A DNA stretch of 64,000 bases from an uncultured Roseburia sp. (GCA_910577925.1 CAJTOI010000001.1:190528-254527), one strand, 5' to 3'. Shown: positions 17,982-25,104, numbered from the stretch's first letter. Notes: a model not told the origin generated them from the sequence alone. Numbers and translations: made by a program.

Positions 17982-18923
17982 TCAGATTCCTTTCTTTCCG
18001 TCAAACAGGCTTGCAACGTCTACATCAGAGTAGCACTGTGAGCAGAATCCCTCAATGACTGCGCCGTTGTTAATCTGTACGGAGCGCGATTTGATATTCC
18101 CCATGACAACCGCTGACGTGTCCACAACAACCGGTCCCTGCACATCAATATCTCCCTTGATGGCGCCTGCGATAACCGCTGACGTGGAAGAGACATTCCC
18201 GATGATCACGGATCCGAGACCGATTTTAACGGTTCCGGTGCTTACCACCTCACCCTCGACCTGTGCAGAATCCGCAAAAAATTCGGATGTATTGCTGTTT
18301 CCGTTTACAACACCGGTAACCGTAAGCTTGCCGTTGCAGCTCACGTCGCCGTTAATCTGTCCGCGCACGTCCAAAGAGCCGTTCGATATGATGTCTCCCT
18401 TGATAACGGTTCCCTCCGTGATAACGGATACCTCATCGGTTACTACCAGTTTCTCCTGCGCCGTAATCGGCGCTGCCGCTATCGGCGCGGTCGCTGTCGG
18501 CGCGGTCATTGTCGGCGCTGCCGGTGTCACTGTATTGTCAGCCATTTTTCTTTCCTCCTGGATTGTATTGTTTGCTGTATGAGAAGTCTGCCGGGTTCCC
18601 TCAGGGTTTTCCAGCGTCACACCTGACGCTGGAAAACCTGACGCTGTCACACCTGACGTCGGCCCCCCTGCCTTCGCCGCGTTCGATGCCGCCTCCTTCG
18701 GTGACGCAGATGCGGAAGCTTTTGCCTTCACAGTCTCCTGCTTAGACACCTGCTCCAACAGACCGTCTAACTTTGATAATTCCGATTTCACGTCCACTTC
18801 GCTCTCCAACGTGTTCACAACCAGTTCTTCTTCCGTGCCTTCCGTCTCAAGGTTGTCTTCCCCCGGCATCAGCTCGTTCACCGCCTGCGAAAAATCATCC
18901 TTAAAGTCCTTGAAAAATCCCAT
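17982..18923 (-). CDS. Bactofilin (polymer-forming cytoskeletal protein)
   Basis: A 313-residue bactofilin. Residues 1-65 form an acidic N-terminal region (MGFFKDFKDDFSQAVNEL), 66-150 are a low-complexity Ala/Ser/Thr/Pro linker, and about 155-290 form the beta-helical DUF583 core with repeated GDI/GNV strands. The end holds a CSQC pair. Bactofilins form nucleotide-free filaments that scaffold wall enzymes. The gene follows a polysaccharide deacetylase gene, consistent with a wall role. A strong ribosome site and ATG inside the gene may give a shorter core-only form (see 18545). Confidence 0.88.
   Translation of the reverse strand: MGFFKDFKDDFSQAVNELMPGEDNLETEGTEEELVVNTLESEVDVKSELSKLDGLLEQVSKQETVKAKASASASPKEAASNAAKAGGPTSGVTASGFPASGVTLENPEGTRQTSHTANNTIQEERKMADNTVTPAAPTMTAPTATAPIAAAPITAQEKLVVTDEVSVITEGTVIKGDIISNGSLDVRGQINGDVSCNGKLTVTGVVNGNSNTSEFFADSAQVEGEVVSTGTVKIGLGSVIIGNVSSTSAVIAGAIKGDIDVQGPVVVDTSAVVMGNIKSRSVQINNGAVIEGFCSQCYSDVDVASLFDGKKGI
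18545..18559 (-). promoter_or_regulatory. Internal ribosome site and start within the bactofilin gene
   Basis: AGGAGG at 18554-18559 lies eight bases before an in-frame ATG at 18545 (codon 127, MADNTVTP). This is as good as any start site in the window. Initiation here would give a 187-residue protein with a short linker and the full bactofilin core. Confidence 0.5.
18605..18638. repeat. Perfect 15-bp hairpin inside the bactofilin linker
   Basis: GGTTTTCCAGCGTCA pairs perfectly with TGACGCTGGAAAACC around a CACC loop, within the coding region for SGFPASGVTLENP. Further copies of CACACCTGACG lie just beside it. It sits about 50 bases upstream, in transcript sense, of the internal start. Confidence 0.75.
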
Positions 18924-18988
18924 AATTTACAACTTGCTCCTTTCTCAGTGTGCGGATTCTGTCCCCAGCCGCTCCGCTTACTTTTTAT

Positions 18989-19966
18989 CTATTCCGCACC
19001 GTCAGCCCTGACATACTGTATCGCATCCGTATCATCGCCAATCGGCAAAATCTCGGCTTCCATCGCCTGCAAGGCTTCAATCAGCGGCCCCAAAGCCTCC
19101 ACTGTCGTCTGCTTGCCGCCCGTATCATGCAATAGTACCACCGACGTCTTATACTTTGCAACGTCGCCGGTCACCTTCTCGACAATCTCATCCGTGGTAA
19201 ACGCGGCTGCCGCGTCGCCGGACGTCACATTCCAGTCGTAATAGACAACCCCCTGCTCATTCAGATAGTGGATCAAATCAGCCATCGGAACATTGCTGAT
19301 CTGATTGCTGCTTCCGCCCGGGAAGCGGTAATATCTGACATCCACCCCGGTCTCTGCCAAAAGATAATCGTGCAGCTTCCGGTAATCCTCCGCAAAGGCT
19401 TCTCTGGACTGATAGATCACGCTGTATTTATTTGAATAAGAATGCATACCAAGCGTATGGCCTTCCTCGACAATCCTCCGATAGATGTCGCCGGCGCCTT
19501 CCTCCTCGCTGCCGACCACAAAAAACGTTGCCTTTATGCCATATTCCGCAAGGATGTCCAAAATATCCCCGGTATATTCCGAAGGTCCGTCGTCAAACGT
19601 CAGGTAGACCTTATGCACGTCCCCTTTTTCCGCAAGGTTCCACGCGTCCGCGACCCCCGTCAGCGGCGGCGCCGCCGCATACGTCGTCTCCCCCGGCACC
19701 TCTGTCGACGCCTCATCAAGCGTTTCTGTCGAATTGCCGCCGGTCTGTCCAGGCGCCGTCATGTTTCCCTCCCCGGCGTTCTGATTTTCGATATAGCGGT
19801 TTATATTCTGTTCCAGCTGTGATATTTTTGCAAACAGGCAGACAATCAGAATCATGGAACATAAAATCCATCCCGCAATCATAAATGCAATCGCGCTCTT
19901 TATTCTTCCTATTCGCTTCCTTCGTCTGCGCTGATTGCGAAGTGCTTCTGAGTCTTTATCCTGCAT
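18989..19966 (-). CDS. Membrane-anchored polysaccharide deacetylase (NodB domain)
   Basis: A 325-residue protein with a basic cytoplasmic tail, one transmembrane helix at about 26-46, a Thr/Glu-rich linker and a NodB-fold catalytic domain from about 118. Visible motifs are TFDDGPS (123-129), GHTLGMHS, RFPGGSS and VVLLHDTGG. These enzymes deacetylate peptidoglycan or other wall sugars outside the cell. The second metal histidine expected in HSxxH is Asn179 here. It precedes the bactofilin gene in the same orientation, and a terminator and a weak promoter lie before it. Confidence 0.87.
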   Translation of the reverse strand: MQDKDSEALRNQRRRRKRIGRIKSAIAFMIAGWILCSMILIVCLFAKISQLEQNINRYIENQNAGEGNMTAPGQTGGNSTETLDEASTEVPGETTYAAAPPLTGVADAWNLAEKGDVHKVYLTFDDGPSEYTGDILDILAEYGIKATFFVVGSEEEGAGDIYRRIVEEGHTLGMHSYSNKYSVIYQSREAFAEDYRKLHDYLLAETGVDVRYYRFPGGSSNQISNVPMADLIHYLNEQGVVYYDWNVTSGDAAAAFTTDEIVEKVTGDVAKYKTSVVLLHDTGGKQTTVEALGPLIEALQAMEAEILPIGDDTDAIQYVRADGAE

Positions 19967-19999
19967 GTAAAACCCCCAACTTAATCTTAATACCTATCT

Positions 20000-20026
20000 A
20001 TTGTAACACATTTTTCTATTTTTCAA
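20000..20026 (-). promoter_or_regulatory. Possible promoter of the deacetylase-bactofilin unit
   Basis: TTGAAA and TACAAT are separated by 15 bases, shorter than optimal, about 35 bases before the deacetylase start and just after the DUF368 terminator, where a new promoter is expected. Confidence 0.35.
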
Positions 20027-20033
20027 AGAAAAA

Positions 20034-20065
20034 AGCGCAAAAAAATCGTTCGATTTTTTTGCGCT
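20034..20065 (-). terminator. Strong terminator after the DUF368 gene
   Basis: A 15-bp perfect stem, AGCGCAAAAAAATCG with its complement, ends with a run of seven T inside the arm. It lies 44 bases past the DUF368 stop and works in either direction. Confidence 0.8.
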
Positions 20066-20108
20066 ATATATGTCGTTTTCTGACTATTTGGCTTTTTACG
20101 GGAAACAT

Positions 20109-20960
20109 TTATTTTCCAAGCCTTCCGGAAACAAAGATTCCAAGCAGAAAAAGCGCCGCTCCCGTCAAAATATCCGCCACACCTCCATGCTCTATGGTCA
20201 GCGGTCCGAACACTGCCGCAGGAGATGCCGCCACCAGCCCCAAAACCGCAAAATAGGACTGGCGCTCCCAGCGTCTGAGAAAATATTCAACCAGCTTTGC
20301 GACCGCAAGAATCCCGAGAAGCACACCTGTTCCAAACGGCGCCAAAAGCCACAGACACTCCCCCGCCGTCTTCCAGTCAAACAAGACAGCCGCCGTCAGA
20401 AACGTGTTGATACAGCAGAGCACCAGCGTGTAATACCCCAGAGCCATCAATATCATAGACCCGCTCACCCCTGGTATCACCATCGCGGCAGCCGCAAGTG
20501 CTCCCGCCCCGAAAAGCTTTCCCGTCCCGGCGGTAAGCCCGGCCGCATATTCTTTCGGTTCTCCTGCCCCAAACGACTGCGTCCACAGAATCAGCGCAAA
20601 AAAACACAAAAACAATGCCGCCTCCGCCGGCTTCGGCCGCGCCCCGCTTACCTTCGGCAAAAGCAGCGGAATACCGCCGAGTATCAGCCCGAGAAACAAA
20701 AGCGCCGTCTGAAGCGGAAATGCCTTAAAAAAATATTCCATCAAAAACGAGAAGCAAACCACACCGATCCCCATCCCCGCCGCGTAGGGAAACAGAATCC
20801 GCACGCTGCGCCGCCAGTCGGAAAAGAAACCAGTCACGGCCCCTATCACGTTCGGATAAATCCCCATGGAAACCATCATCGTTCCGCCGCTCACCCCTGG
20901 TATCACATTTGCAACGCCAATCGCGACACCCCGAAGCACTTTTTTCAGAAATCCCCGCAT
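20109..20960 (-). CDS. popT: DUF368 family undecaprenyl-phosphate translocase (PopT type)
   Basis: A 283-residue polytopic membrane protein of the DUF368 family. The family was recently shown to flip undecaprenyl phosphate back across the membrane for reuse in wall synthesis. Two inverted-topology-like repeats carry the same motif: NVIPGVSGGT at about 18-27 and MVIPGVSGSM at about 160-169. The window also holds uppS, which makes the same carrier lipid. The gene ends at a strong terminator; a decayed toxin-antitoxin region lies upstream. The assignment to PopT rests on family membership. Confidence 0.75.
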   Translation of the reverse strand: MRGFLKKVLRGVAIGVANVIPGVSGGTMMVSMGIYPNVIGAVTGFFSDWRRSVRILFPYAAGMGIGVVCFSFLMEYFFKAFPLQTALLFLGLILGGIPLLLPKVSGARPKPAEAALFLCFFALILWTQSFGAGEPKEYAAGLTAGTGKLFGAGALAAAAMVIPGVSGSMILMALGYYTLVLCCINTFLTAAVLFDWKTAGECLWLLAPFGTGVLLGILAVAKLVEYFLRRWERQSYFAVLGLVAASPAAVFGPLTIEHGGVADILTGAALFLLGIFVSGRLGK

Positions 20961-21060
20961 TTCGCTCTCCTGACACAGTTCTTAGAATGGTTCTATTTTA
21001 TTCGTCAGGCAGCTCTGTTATTCCGAAATTTTCCTTATGCCATTTTGCATTTGGCGGATA

Positions 21061-21085
21061 TTGGGGGATAAAATTCTTCCCCCAA
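21061..21085 (-). terminator. Hairpin after the brnA remnant
   Basis: TTGGGGG at 21061-21067 pairs with CCCCCAA at 21079-21085, five bases past the end of the brnA reading frame. There is no T-tract on the minus strand, so function as a terminator is unsure. Confidence 0.4.
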
Positions 21086-21089
21086 ATTT

Positions 21090-21268
21090 CTAAGCTTTTT
21101 TCTTGCGATTTCGTTGTGCAACAGCACTTTTAAACGCTTTCATCATGGCTGGCGATAATTCCCCACAATCCTCATCAAAATTAATAGGGCTTTTTTTGCT
21201 TCTTCAACCTCTTTTAATTGTTCTTCCGTAGGTTTTTGTCCACTCTCAATAATTAATGTTCTGGTCAT
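21090..21268 (-). pseudogene. brnA: BrnA-type antitoxin, frameshifted at an A7 run
   Basis: The frame starts MTRTLIIESGQKPTEEQLK and reads to a stop at 21143, but only in the -1 frame does the sequence continue as a BrnA C-terminus (KSPINFDEDCGELSPAMMKAF...RNRKKK). The change occurs at GCAAAAAAAGCC. Either one A has been lost or -1 slippage at A_AAA_AAA restores the product. It overlaps the 3' end of the brnT remnant by 23 bases, typical of brnTA operons. BrnA neutralises BrnT and autorepresses the operon. Confidence 0.7.
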
Positions 21269-21494
21269 AATAAAGCTCCTTTTCTGCATTTGTTGCAAGT
21301 CTAGCTGAAATTAATCGAATCGTTTCCTTTCGTTCTGTAAATACTACAAACAATACATCACCGACTTTCCCTATCGCAATATATCTATCCTCATCAACAC
21401 TATGTTCAAAATCAAACATTTCAATATAATAAGGATCATCAAAAACATATGCTGCATAATAAGTTTCGCAAATTAATTTCATAAAAATAGACAT
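21246..21494 (-). pseudogene. brnT: BrnT-type toxin remnant lacking its N-terminus
   Basis: Eighty-two residues, of which about 13 onward match BrnT ribonuclease toxins (AAYVFDDPYY, FDFEHSVDEDRYIAIG, ERKETIRLISARLATNAEKELY). The N-terminal KHGISFEEA region, with a conserved catalytic His, is replaced by unrelated residues. Upstream in-frame stops and a base pattern suggesting small deletions support decay. It lies beside an IS66 end, whose insertion probably removed the original promoter. Confidence 0.7.
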
Positions 21495-21591
21495 GGTCTA
21501 TAGCCGTTTGGTAGAATTAAGTCACCACAACACTTCTGAACATATCATATCATCAATAATCTCTTTTTTCACACAATCTCATAAATCTAAT

Positions 21592-21860
21592 GTAAGCGTC
21601 AAATAAGATAGCGGATAGAAAAATAACCACCAACCCACTATGCTAAAAGGGCAGTGGTTATCGACAGCGTTCCTGTACCATGGGATCCCATGGCAGATAG
21701 TCATCCAGATATGCCGGGTTTTCAAGGAATGTACTACCCGGCATATCTGACAGGATGTATTTAAGGTATTTCATTGCATCCAGGCCATTGGCTTTGACTG
21801 TTTCGACCAGGGTGTAGATTCCCGCACTTGCGGCAGCGCCCATCTGAATTGCATCCATTT
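21592..21860 (-). mobile_element. IS66-family remnant: transposase C-terminus and right end
   Basis: The reading frame 21858-21658 gives 66 residues matching the IS66 transposase C-terminal element (ASAGIYTLVETVKANGLDA, YLKYIL, YLDDYLPWDP). Downstream, GTAAGCGTCAAATAAG at 21592-21607 fits the IS66 terminal inverted repeat. The transposase catalytic region, the accessory genes and the left end are absent, so the element cannot move itself. It abuts a truncated gene on one side and the brnTA remnant on the other. Confidence 0.8.
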
Positions 21861-22061
21861 TTCATGTATCACCCGATAATCTGTATTATTTAACATAAGC
21901 TGTTTAACAAATAATTCCACAGCATTATAAAGTGCAGATACAAAGTGCTTTCGATATTCCAAAGTTGCCTTTCCCTCTAAAATATAATCACAATATATAA
22001 TTGACCTTGCCCATGCCTCAGCGCATTATTCAGTAATATTTGATTTTTTTATATAAGTCAT
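21860..22061 (-). pseudogene. Third gene of the Fic unit: in-frame stop, 3' end cut by IS66 remnant
   Basis: An ATG overlaps the Fic stop region (TAAATG). The frame reads MTYIKKSNITE, a TAA at 22026-22028, then continues in the same frame as CAEAWARSIIYCDYILEGKA...HFVSALYNAVELFVKQLML...DYRVIHEK until it meets the IS66 sequence. The regular helical pattern and shared frame across the TAA indicate one former gene. The family was not recognised; the helix-rich pattern is HEPN-like only in a general way. Confidence 0.6.
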
Positions 22062-22844
22062 TTATTCGCTTTCTCCATTTTGTAATAAATATAATCTAAC
22101 AGCCTGCTCCCCATGCTCATGCCACTCTAAACGATTCCAATATACAATTTTTCGGATTCGTCCCTCTGTTGCTTTAAATCCGGCTTTTTTTATAACATCT
22201 GAAACCCTTTGTTTCATTTTCTGTCCTCTTCCCAAAGCATCCAAAACTATCTTCTCTAAATATTCCGGCTTTCGTTTATCCCCAAGATCTGAAAACAAAG
22301 CATTTGCCGCAACTAAAGCAGTTCTCATATATTGCGCATTATCTTTGAATAAATCACTATCTATATAAAACCCTTTACTCTCTATAAACTGGCTACAAAA
22401 TGTAATTACCGTGCGCGTATTACCTTCTCGATAAGGATGAACTTTCCAAAGTTCAGCTAAATATTTTGAAAATATTTCTGCCACTTCTTCAATAGATACC
22501 TTTTCCCAAGCGTAATGGTTCATTTTATCTAAGACATATGTTGCGTCCTTTTCAATATCAAAACAATCAGAATACTCTATTGAAATACCTCCTAAAGCCG
22601 GCTCTGATTTTTCAATGTTTATAATTCTAATTTTTCCTGCCCATTCGTATATATCCTGAAAAATATAATGATGCATATCACAAAGTGCTACAAAATCAAA
22701 ACGGCTGACGGATTCTCCTATTACAAGTTCCGCAAGCCGTATACTCGTATATTCTGCCTCCATACACGACAACATTTCTCTGTCCCGTATATCAGCAAGA
22801 TTCTTTAGAATATCTGTATGTGAATATAAATACGGATCATTCAT
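22062..22844 (-). CDS. Fic-domain toxin (AMP-transferase), VbhT-like
   Basis: A 260-residue Fic protein. The active-site loop HPYREGNTRT is at 136-145, with the catalytic His136 and the phosphate-anchoring GN. The second Arg of the HxFx(D/E)GNxRxxR consensus is replaced by Ile147. A C-terminal extension (about 195-260) is basic and helical. Fic toxins transfer AMP to targets such as DNA gyrase. The VbhA-like gene lies 11 bases upstream, giving a class I antitoxin-toxin pair. Base composition is clearly more AT-rich than the flanking genes, pointing to horizontal gain. Confidence 0.85.
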   Translation of the reverse strand: MNDPYLYSHTDILKNLADIRDREMLSCMEAEYTSIRLAELVIGESVSRFDFVALCDMHHYIFQDIYEWAGKIRIINIEKSEPALGGISIEYSDCFDIEKDATYVLDKMNHYAWEKVSIEEVAEIFSKYLAELWKVHPYREGNTRTVITFCSQFIESKGFYIDSDLFKDNAQYMRTALVAANALFSDLGDKRKPEYLEKIVLDALGRGQKMKQRVSDVIKKAGFKATEGRIRKIVYWNRLEWHEHGEQAVRLYLLQNGESE

Positions 22845-22855
22845 AATATTTTTAT

Positions 22856-23026
22856 CTATTCTTTCATCTTATATTTTTTGTCTAAAACCTTACGCATATC
22901 CTCCGTGGTCATTTCTCCACGACTTTCTTTTTCAATTAATTTTTTAAATTCTGGGGATGGTTCTAATCCATCTACTTTAATCATACCTAATGCATAATCC
23001 CATTTCTTATCTGTACTGACTAGCAT
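22856..23026 (-). CDS. VbhA-like antitoxin of the Fic pair
   Basis: A 56-residue protein; start chosen at the ATG at 23026 with GGGAG eight bases upstream rather than a TTG at 23041. It matches the antitoxin VbhA family pattern (YALGMIKVDGLEPSPEF, LIEKESRGEMTTEDM). Class I antitoxins block Fic activity by inserting the Glu of an (S/T)xxxE(G/N) helix into the ATP site. Here the aligned stretch is MIKVDG, with Met for Ser/Thr and Asp for Glu. Confidence 0.75.
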   Translation of the reverse strand: MLVSTDKKWDYALGMIKVDGLEPSPEFKKLIEKESRGEMTTEDMRKVLDKKYKMKE

Positions 23027-23115
23027 AAAATCAACTCCCAATTTCTGTTTTTATTTATTTTACCATATTCTATAGACAATATCCATTATAACTATTATAC
23101 ATACCGCATAATAAA

Positions 23116-23155
23116 AACCCCTGCAAACAGCGCACCAACACCACTTACAAGGGTT
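23116..23155 (-). terminator. Terminator of the rpsB-tsf operon
   Basis: An 11-bp stem with two G-T pairs (AACCCTTGTAA with TTGCAGGGGTT, minus strand) is followed by TTTTATT, 39 bases past the tsf stop. It isolates the ribosomal operon from the toxin island. Confidence 0.75.
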
Positions 23156-23193
23156 CTCATTCCTATCTCTATTCGCCTTATTTCGACAAATTT

Positions 23194-24129
23194 CTACGCA
23201 TTCATCTGCGCCGCAACCTCAGCCGCAAAATCCTCCTGCTTCTTCTCGATTCCCTCACCGGTCTCGAAGCGGACAAATCTCTTAACAGATACGGTGCAGC
23301 CGGCAGCCTTGGAAACCTCCTCCAGATACTTTCCTACGGTCTGTTTTCCGTCCTCAGCCTTTACATACACCTGATCCACAAGGCAGATTTCCTTTAACTC
23401 TTTGCTGATACGACCTTCGATCATGCCGTTGATAACCTTCTCCGGCTTCTGGGACTCCTTCGGGTCATTCATAATCTGTGCACGAAGAATCTCTTTCTCG
23501 TGATCGATATAGTCGGCACTCACCTCTGCTCTCGACACATATTTCGGATTCAGCGCCGCAATCTGCATTGCAATGTTTACCATAGCCTCTTTTACCGCGT
23601 CATTTACAACATCGGTATCCGCGTCAACGATAACGCCGATTCTGCCGCCGCCGTGTACATAGGTAGCCACACAGCCGTGCTCCGCGGCAACCTTCTCAAA
23701 TCTGCGGATTTTCAGGTTCTCACCGATAACTGCAACCTTCTCTACAAGCGCATCATTTACGGTCTTGGAGGAATCCTCGTTCCATGCCTCCGCCATAAAC
23801 GCATCCATATCTGCCGAAGAAGAATTCACTGCCTGATTTGCAACCGCCTTTACAAACTCCTGGAACGTCTCGTTCTTTGCGACAAAGTCTGTCTCGGAAT
23901 TTACCTCAACGACTGCCGCTGTCTTTTCGTCCTTCATCACAACCGCACACAGACCCTCAGCCGCAATTCTGCTGGCCTTTTTCTCAGCCTTTGCCTGTCC
24001 GTTCTTTCTCAGGAATTCAACCGCCTCTTCCATATTTCCGTTCGTCTCATTTAATGCCTTCTTGCAATCCATCATACCTGCACCGGTCATCTCGCGCAGT
24101 TCTTTTACCATAGCTGCTGTAATAGCCAT
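23194..24129 (-). CDS. tsf: Elongation factor Ts
   Basis: A 311-residue guanine nucleotide exchange factor for EF-Tu. The N-terminus MAITAAMVKELREMTGAGMMDCKKAL is the family signature (partly quoted here), followed by the TDFVA motif and the coiled-coil region. The start is the ATG with GGAGG eight bases upstream; an in-frame TTG five codons earlier overlaps that ribosome site and is rejected. It is co-transcribed with rpsB and followed by a terminator instead of pyrH. Confidence 0.96.
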   Translation of the reverse strand: MAITAAMVKELREMTGAGMMDCKKALNETNGNMEEAVEFLRKNGQAKAEKKASRIAAEGLCAVVMKDEKTAAVVEVNSETDFVAKNETFQEFVKAVANQAVNSSSADMDAFMAEAWNEDSSKTVNDALVEKVAVIGENLKIRRFEKVAAEHGCVATYVHGGGRIGVIVDADTDVVNDAVKEAMVNIAMQIAALNPKYVSRAEVSADYIDHEKEILRAQIMNDPKESQKPEKVINGMIEGRISKELKEICLVDQVYVKAEDGKQTVGKYLEEVSKAAGCTVSVKRFVRFETGEGIEKKQEDFAAEVAAQMNA

Positions 24130-24160
24130 CTTCCTATCCTCCAAATAAATTTATAATAGA

Positions 24161-24182
24161 AAGGGACGTTTCCGCGCCCCTT
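24161..24182 (-). terminator. Small hairpin between rpsB and tsf
   Basis: AAGGGGCG and CGTCCCTT form an 8-bp stem around CGGAAA with no clean T-tract. It may tune the ratio of S2 to EF-Ts, as intergenic hairpins do in other rpsB-tsf operons. Confidence 0.4.
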
Positions 24183-24193
24183 ATCGTATTTCC

Positions 24194-24940
24194 TTATGCC
24201 TCTGCCGCTTCCTGTACGTCTGCCTCAGCGGACTCCGCCTCCTCAGCAGTCATCTCTGCACCCTGATTTGCCTCGATCACGGCATCTGCCATCTTTGAAA
24301 CAATTAATTTTACAGCTCTGATTGCATCATCATTGCCCGGGATTACATAATCGAGCTCTTCCGGATCACAGTTTGTATCTGCAATACCGATTAACGTAAT
24401 GCCCAGTGTGTGTGCTTCCTGAATACAGATTCTCTCCTTCTTCGGGTCCACGACAAAAATCGCATCCGGGATTCTCTTCATCTCCTTGATACCGCCGAGG
24501 TTCTTCTCTAACTTCTCCCACTCTTTCTTAAGTGCGATAACCTCTTTCTTCGGCAGCACCTCAAAGGTTCCGTCCGTCGCCATTGTCTCAATCTCTTTTA
24601 ATCTTGCGATACGGCTCTGGATCGTCTTAAAGTTTGTGAGCATACCGCCTAACCATCTCTCGTTTACATAGAACATTCCGCAGCGCTCTGCCTCAGCCTT
24701 AATCGCATCCTGTGCCTGCTTCTTGGTACCCACAAAAAGAATCGTGCCGCCCTCTGCAGCGATATCGGCAACCGCCTTGTACGCCTCGTCTACCTTTCCC
24801 ACAGACTTCTGCAGGTCAATGATGTAGATGCCGTTTCTCTCCGTGTAGATATACGGAGCCATTTTCGGGTTCCATCTTCTTGTCTGATGTCCGAAATGAA
24901 CACCTGCTTCCAGTAACTGCTTCATTGAAATAACACTCAT
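24194..24940 (-). CDS. rpsB: Ribosomal protein S2
   Basis: A 248-residue small-subunit protein. MSVISMKQLLEAGVHFGHQT is the universal S2 N-terminus (quoted to 20 residues) and the C-terminus is an acidic Ala/Glu tail. AGGAGG lies seven bases before the ATG. A consensus promoter and a structured leader precede it. In Bacillus rpsB also follows the fla/che operon. Confidence 0.97.
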   Translation of the reverse strand: MSVISMKQLLEAGVHFGHQTRRWNPKMAPYIYTERNGIYIIDLQKSVGKVDEAYKAVADIAAEGGTILFVGTKKQAQDAIKAEAERCGMFYVNERWLGGMLTNFKTIQSRIARLKEIETMATDGTFEVLPKKEVIALKKEWEKLEKNLGGIKEMKRIPDAIFVVDPKKERICIQEAHTLGITLIGIADTNCDPEELDYVIPGNDDAIRAVKLIVSKMADAVIEANQGAEMTAEEAESAEADVQEAAEA

Positions 24941-24965
24941 TTTTCCTACCTCCTGGTTTTTCTTC

Positions 24966-25022
24966 CATATGCTTCATTCCTCGGGGCGACCCTTCGGCAC
25001 CAAACCCGCCGGTCAGCATATG
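24966..25022 (-). promoter_or_regulatory. Structured leader of rpsB
   Basis: CATATGCT and AGCATATG, eight perfect pairs, close a 41-base interior rich in GC (CCGGCGGG, GGGTCGCCCCGAGG) in the transcribed leader, ending about 25 bases before the rpsB start. rpsB leaders in several phyla bind S2 for feedback control; whether this one does is inferred from position only. Confidence 0.45.
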
Positions 25023-25064
25023 TGACTACTGAGTTTCGTTTGGTTCTAAAACCTAACCGCACAG

Positions 25065-25093
25065 ATTATAACATAAAACGCCGCCGCAGGCAA
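25065..25093 (-). promoter_or_regulatory. Sigma-A promoter of rpsB-tsf
   Basis: TTGCCT and TATAAT with a 17-base spacer on the minus strand, giving a leader of about 115 bases. It follows the fla/che end terminator directly, so rpsB does not depend on fla/che read-through. Confidence 0.75.
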
Positions 25094-25104
25094 GCTTTTT
25101 TTAT

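Noticed and set aside
17975..18016. Longer pyrH start at 18016
   Set aside because: It overlaps the bactofilin 3' end and adds 14 residues without homology before the universal MKRVLLKLSGEAL start.
20070..21071. Plus-strand frame of about 330 codons opposite the DUF368 gene
   Set aside because: The product is Arg/Pro/His-rich as expected for the antisense of a GC-rich membrane gene, and it runs through a terminator.
22026..22028. In-frame TAA of the third Fic-unit gene as a recoded codon
   Set aside because: TAA is not a selenocysteine or pyrrolysine codon, and the gene is also truncated by IS66, so decay is the simpler reading.
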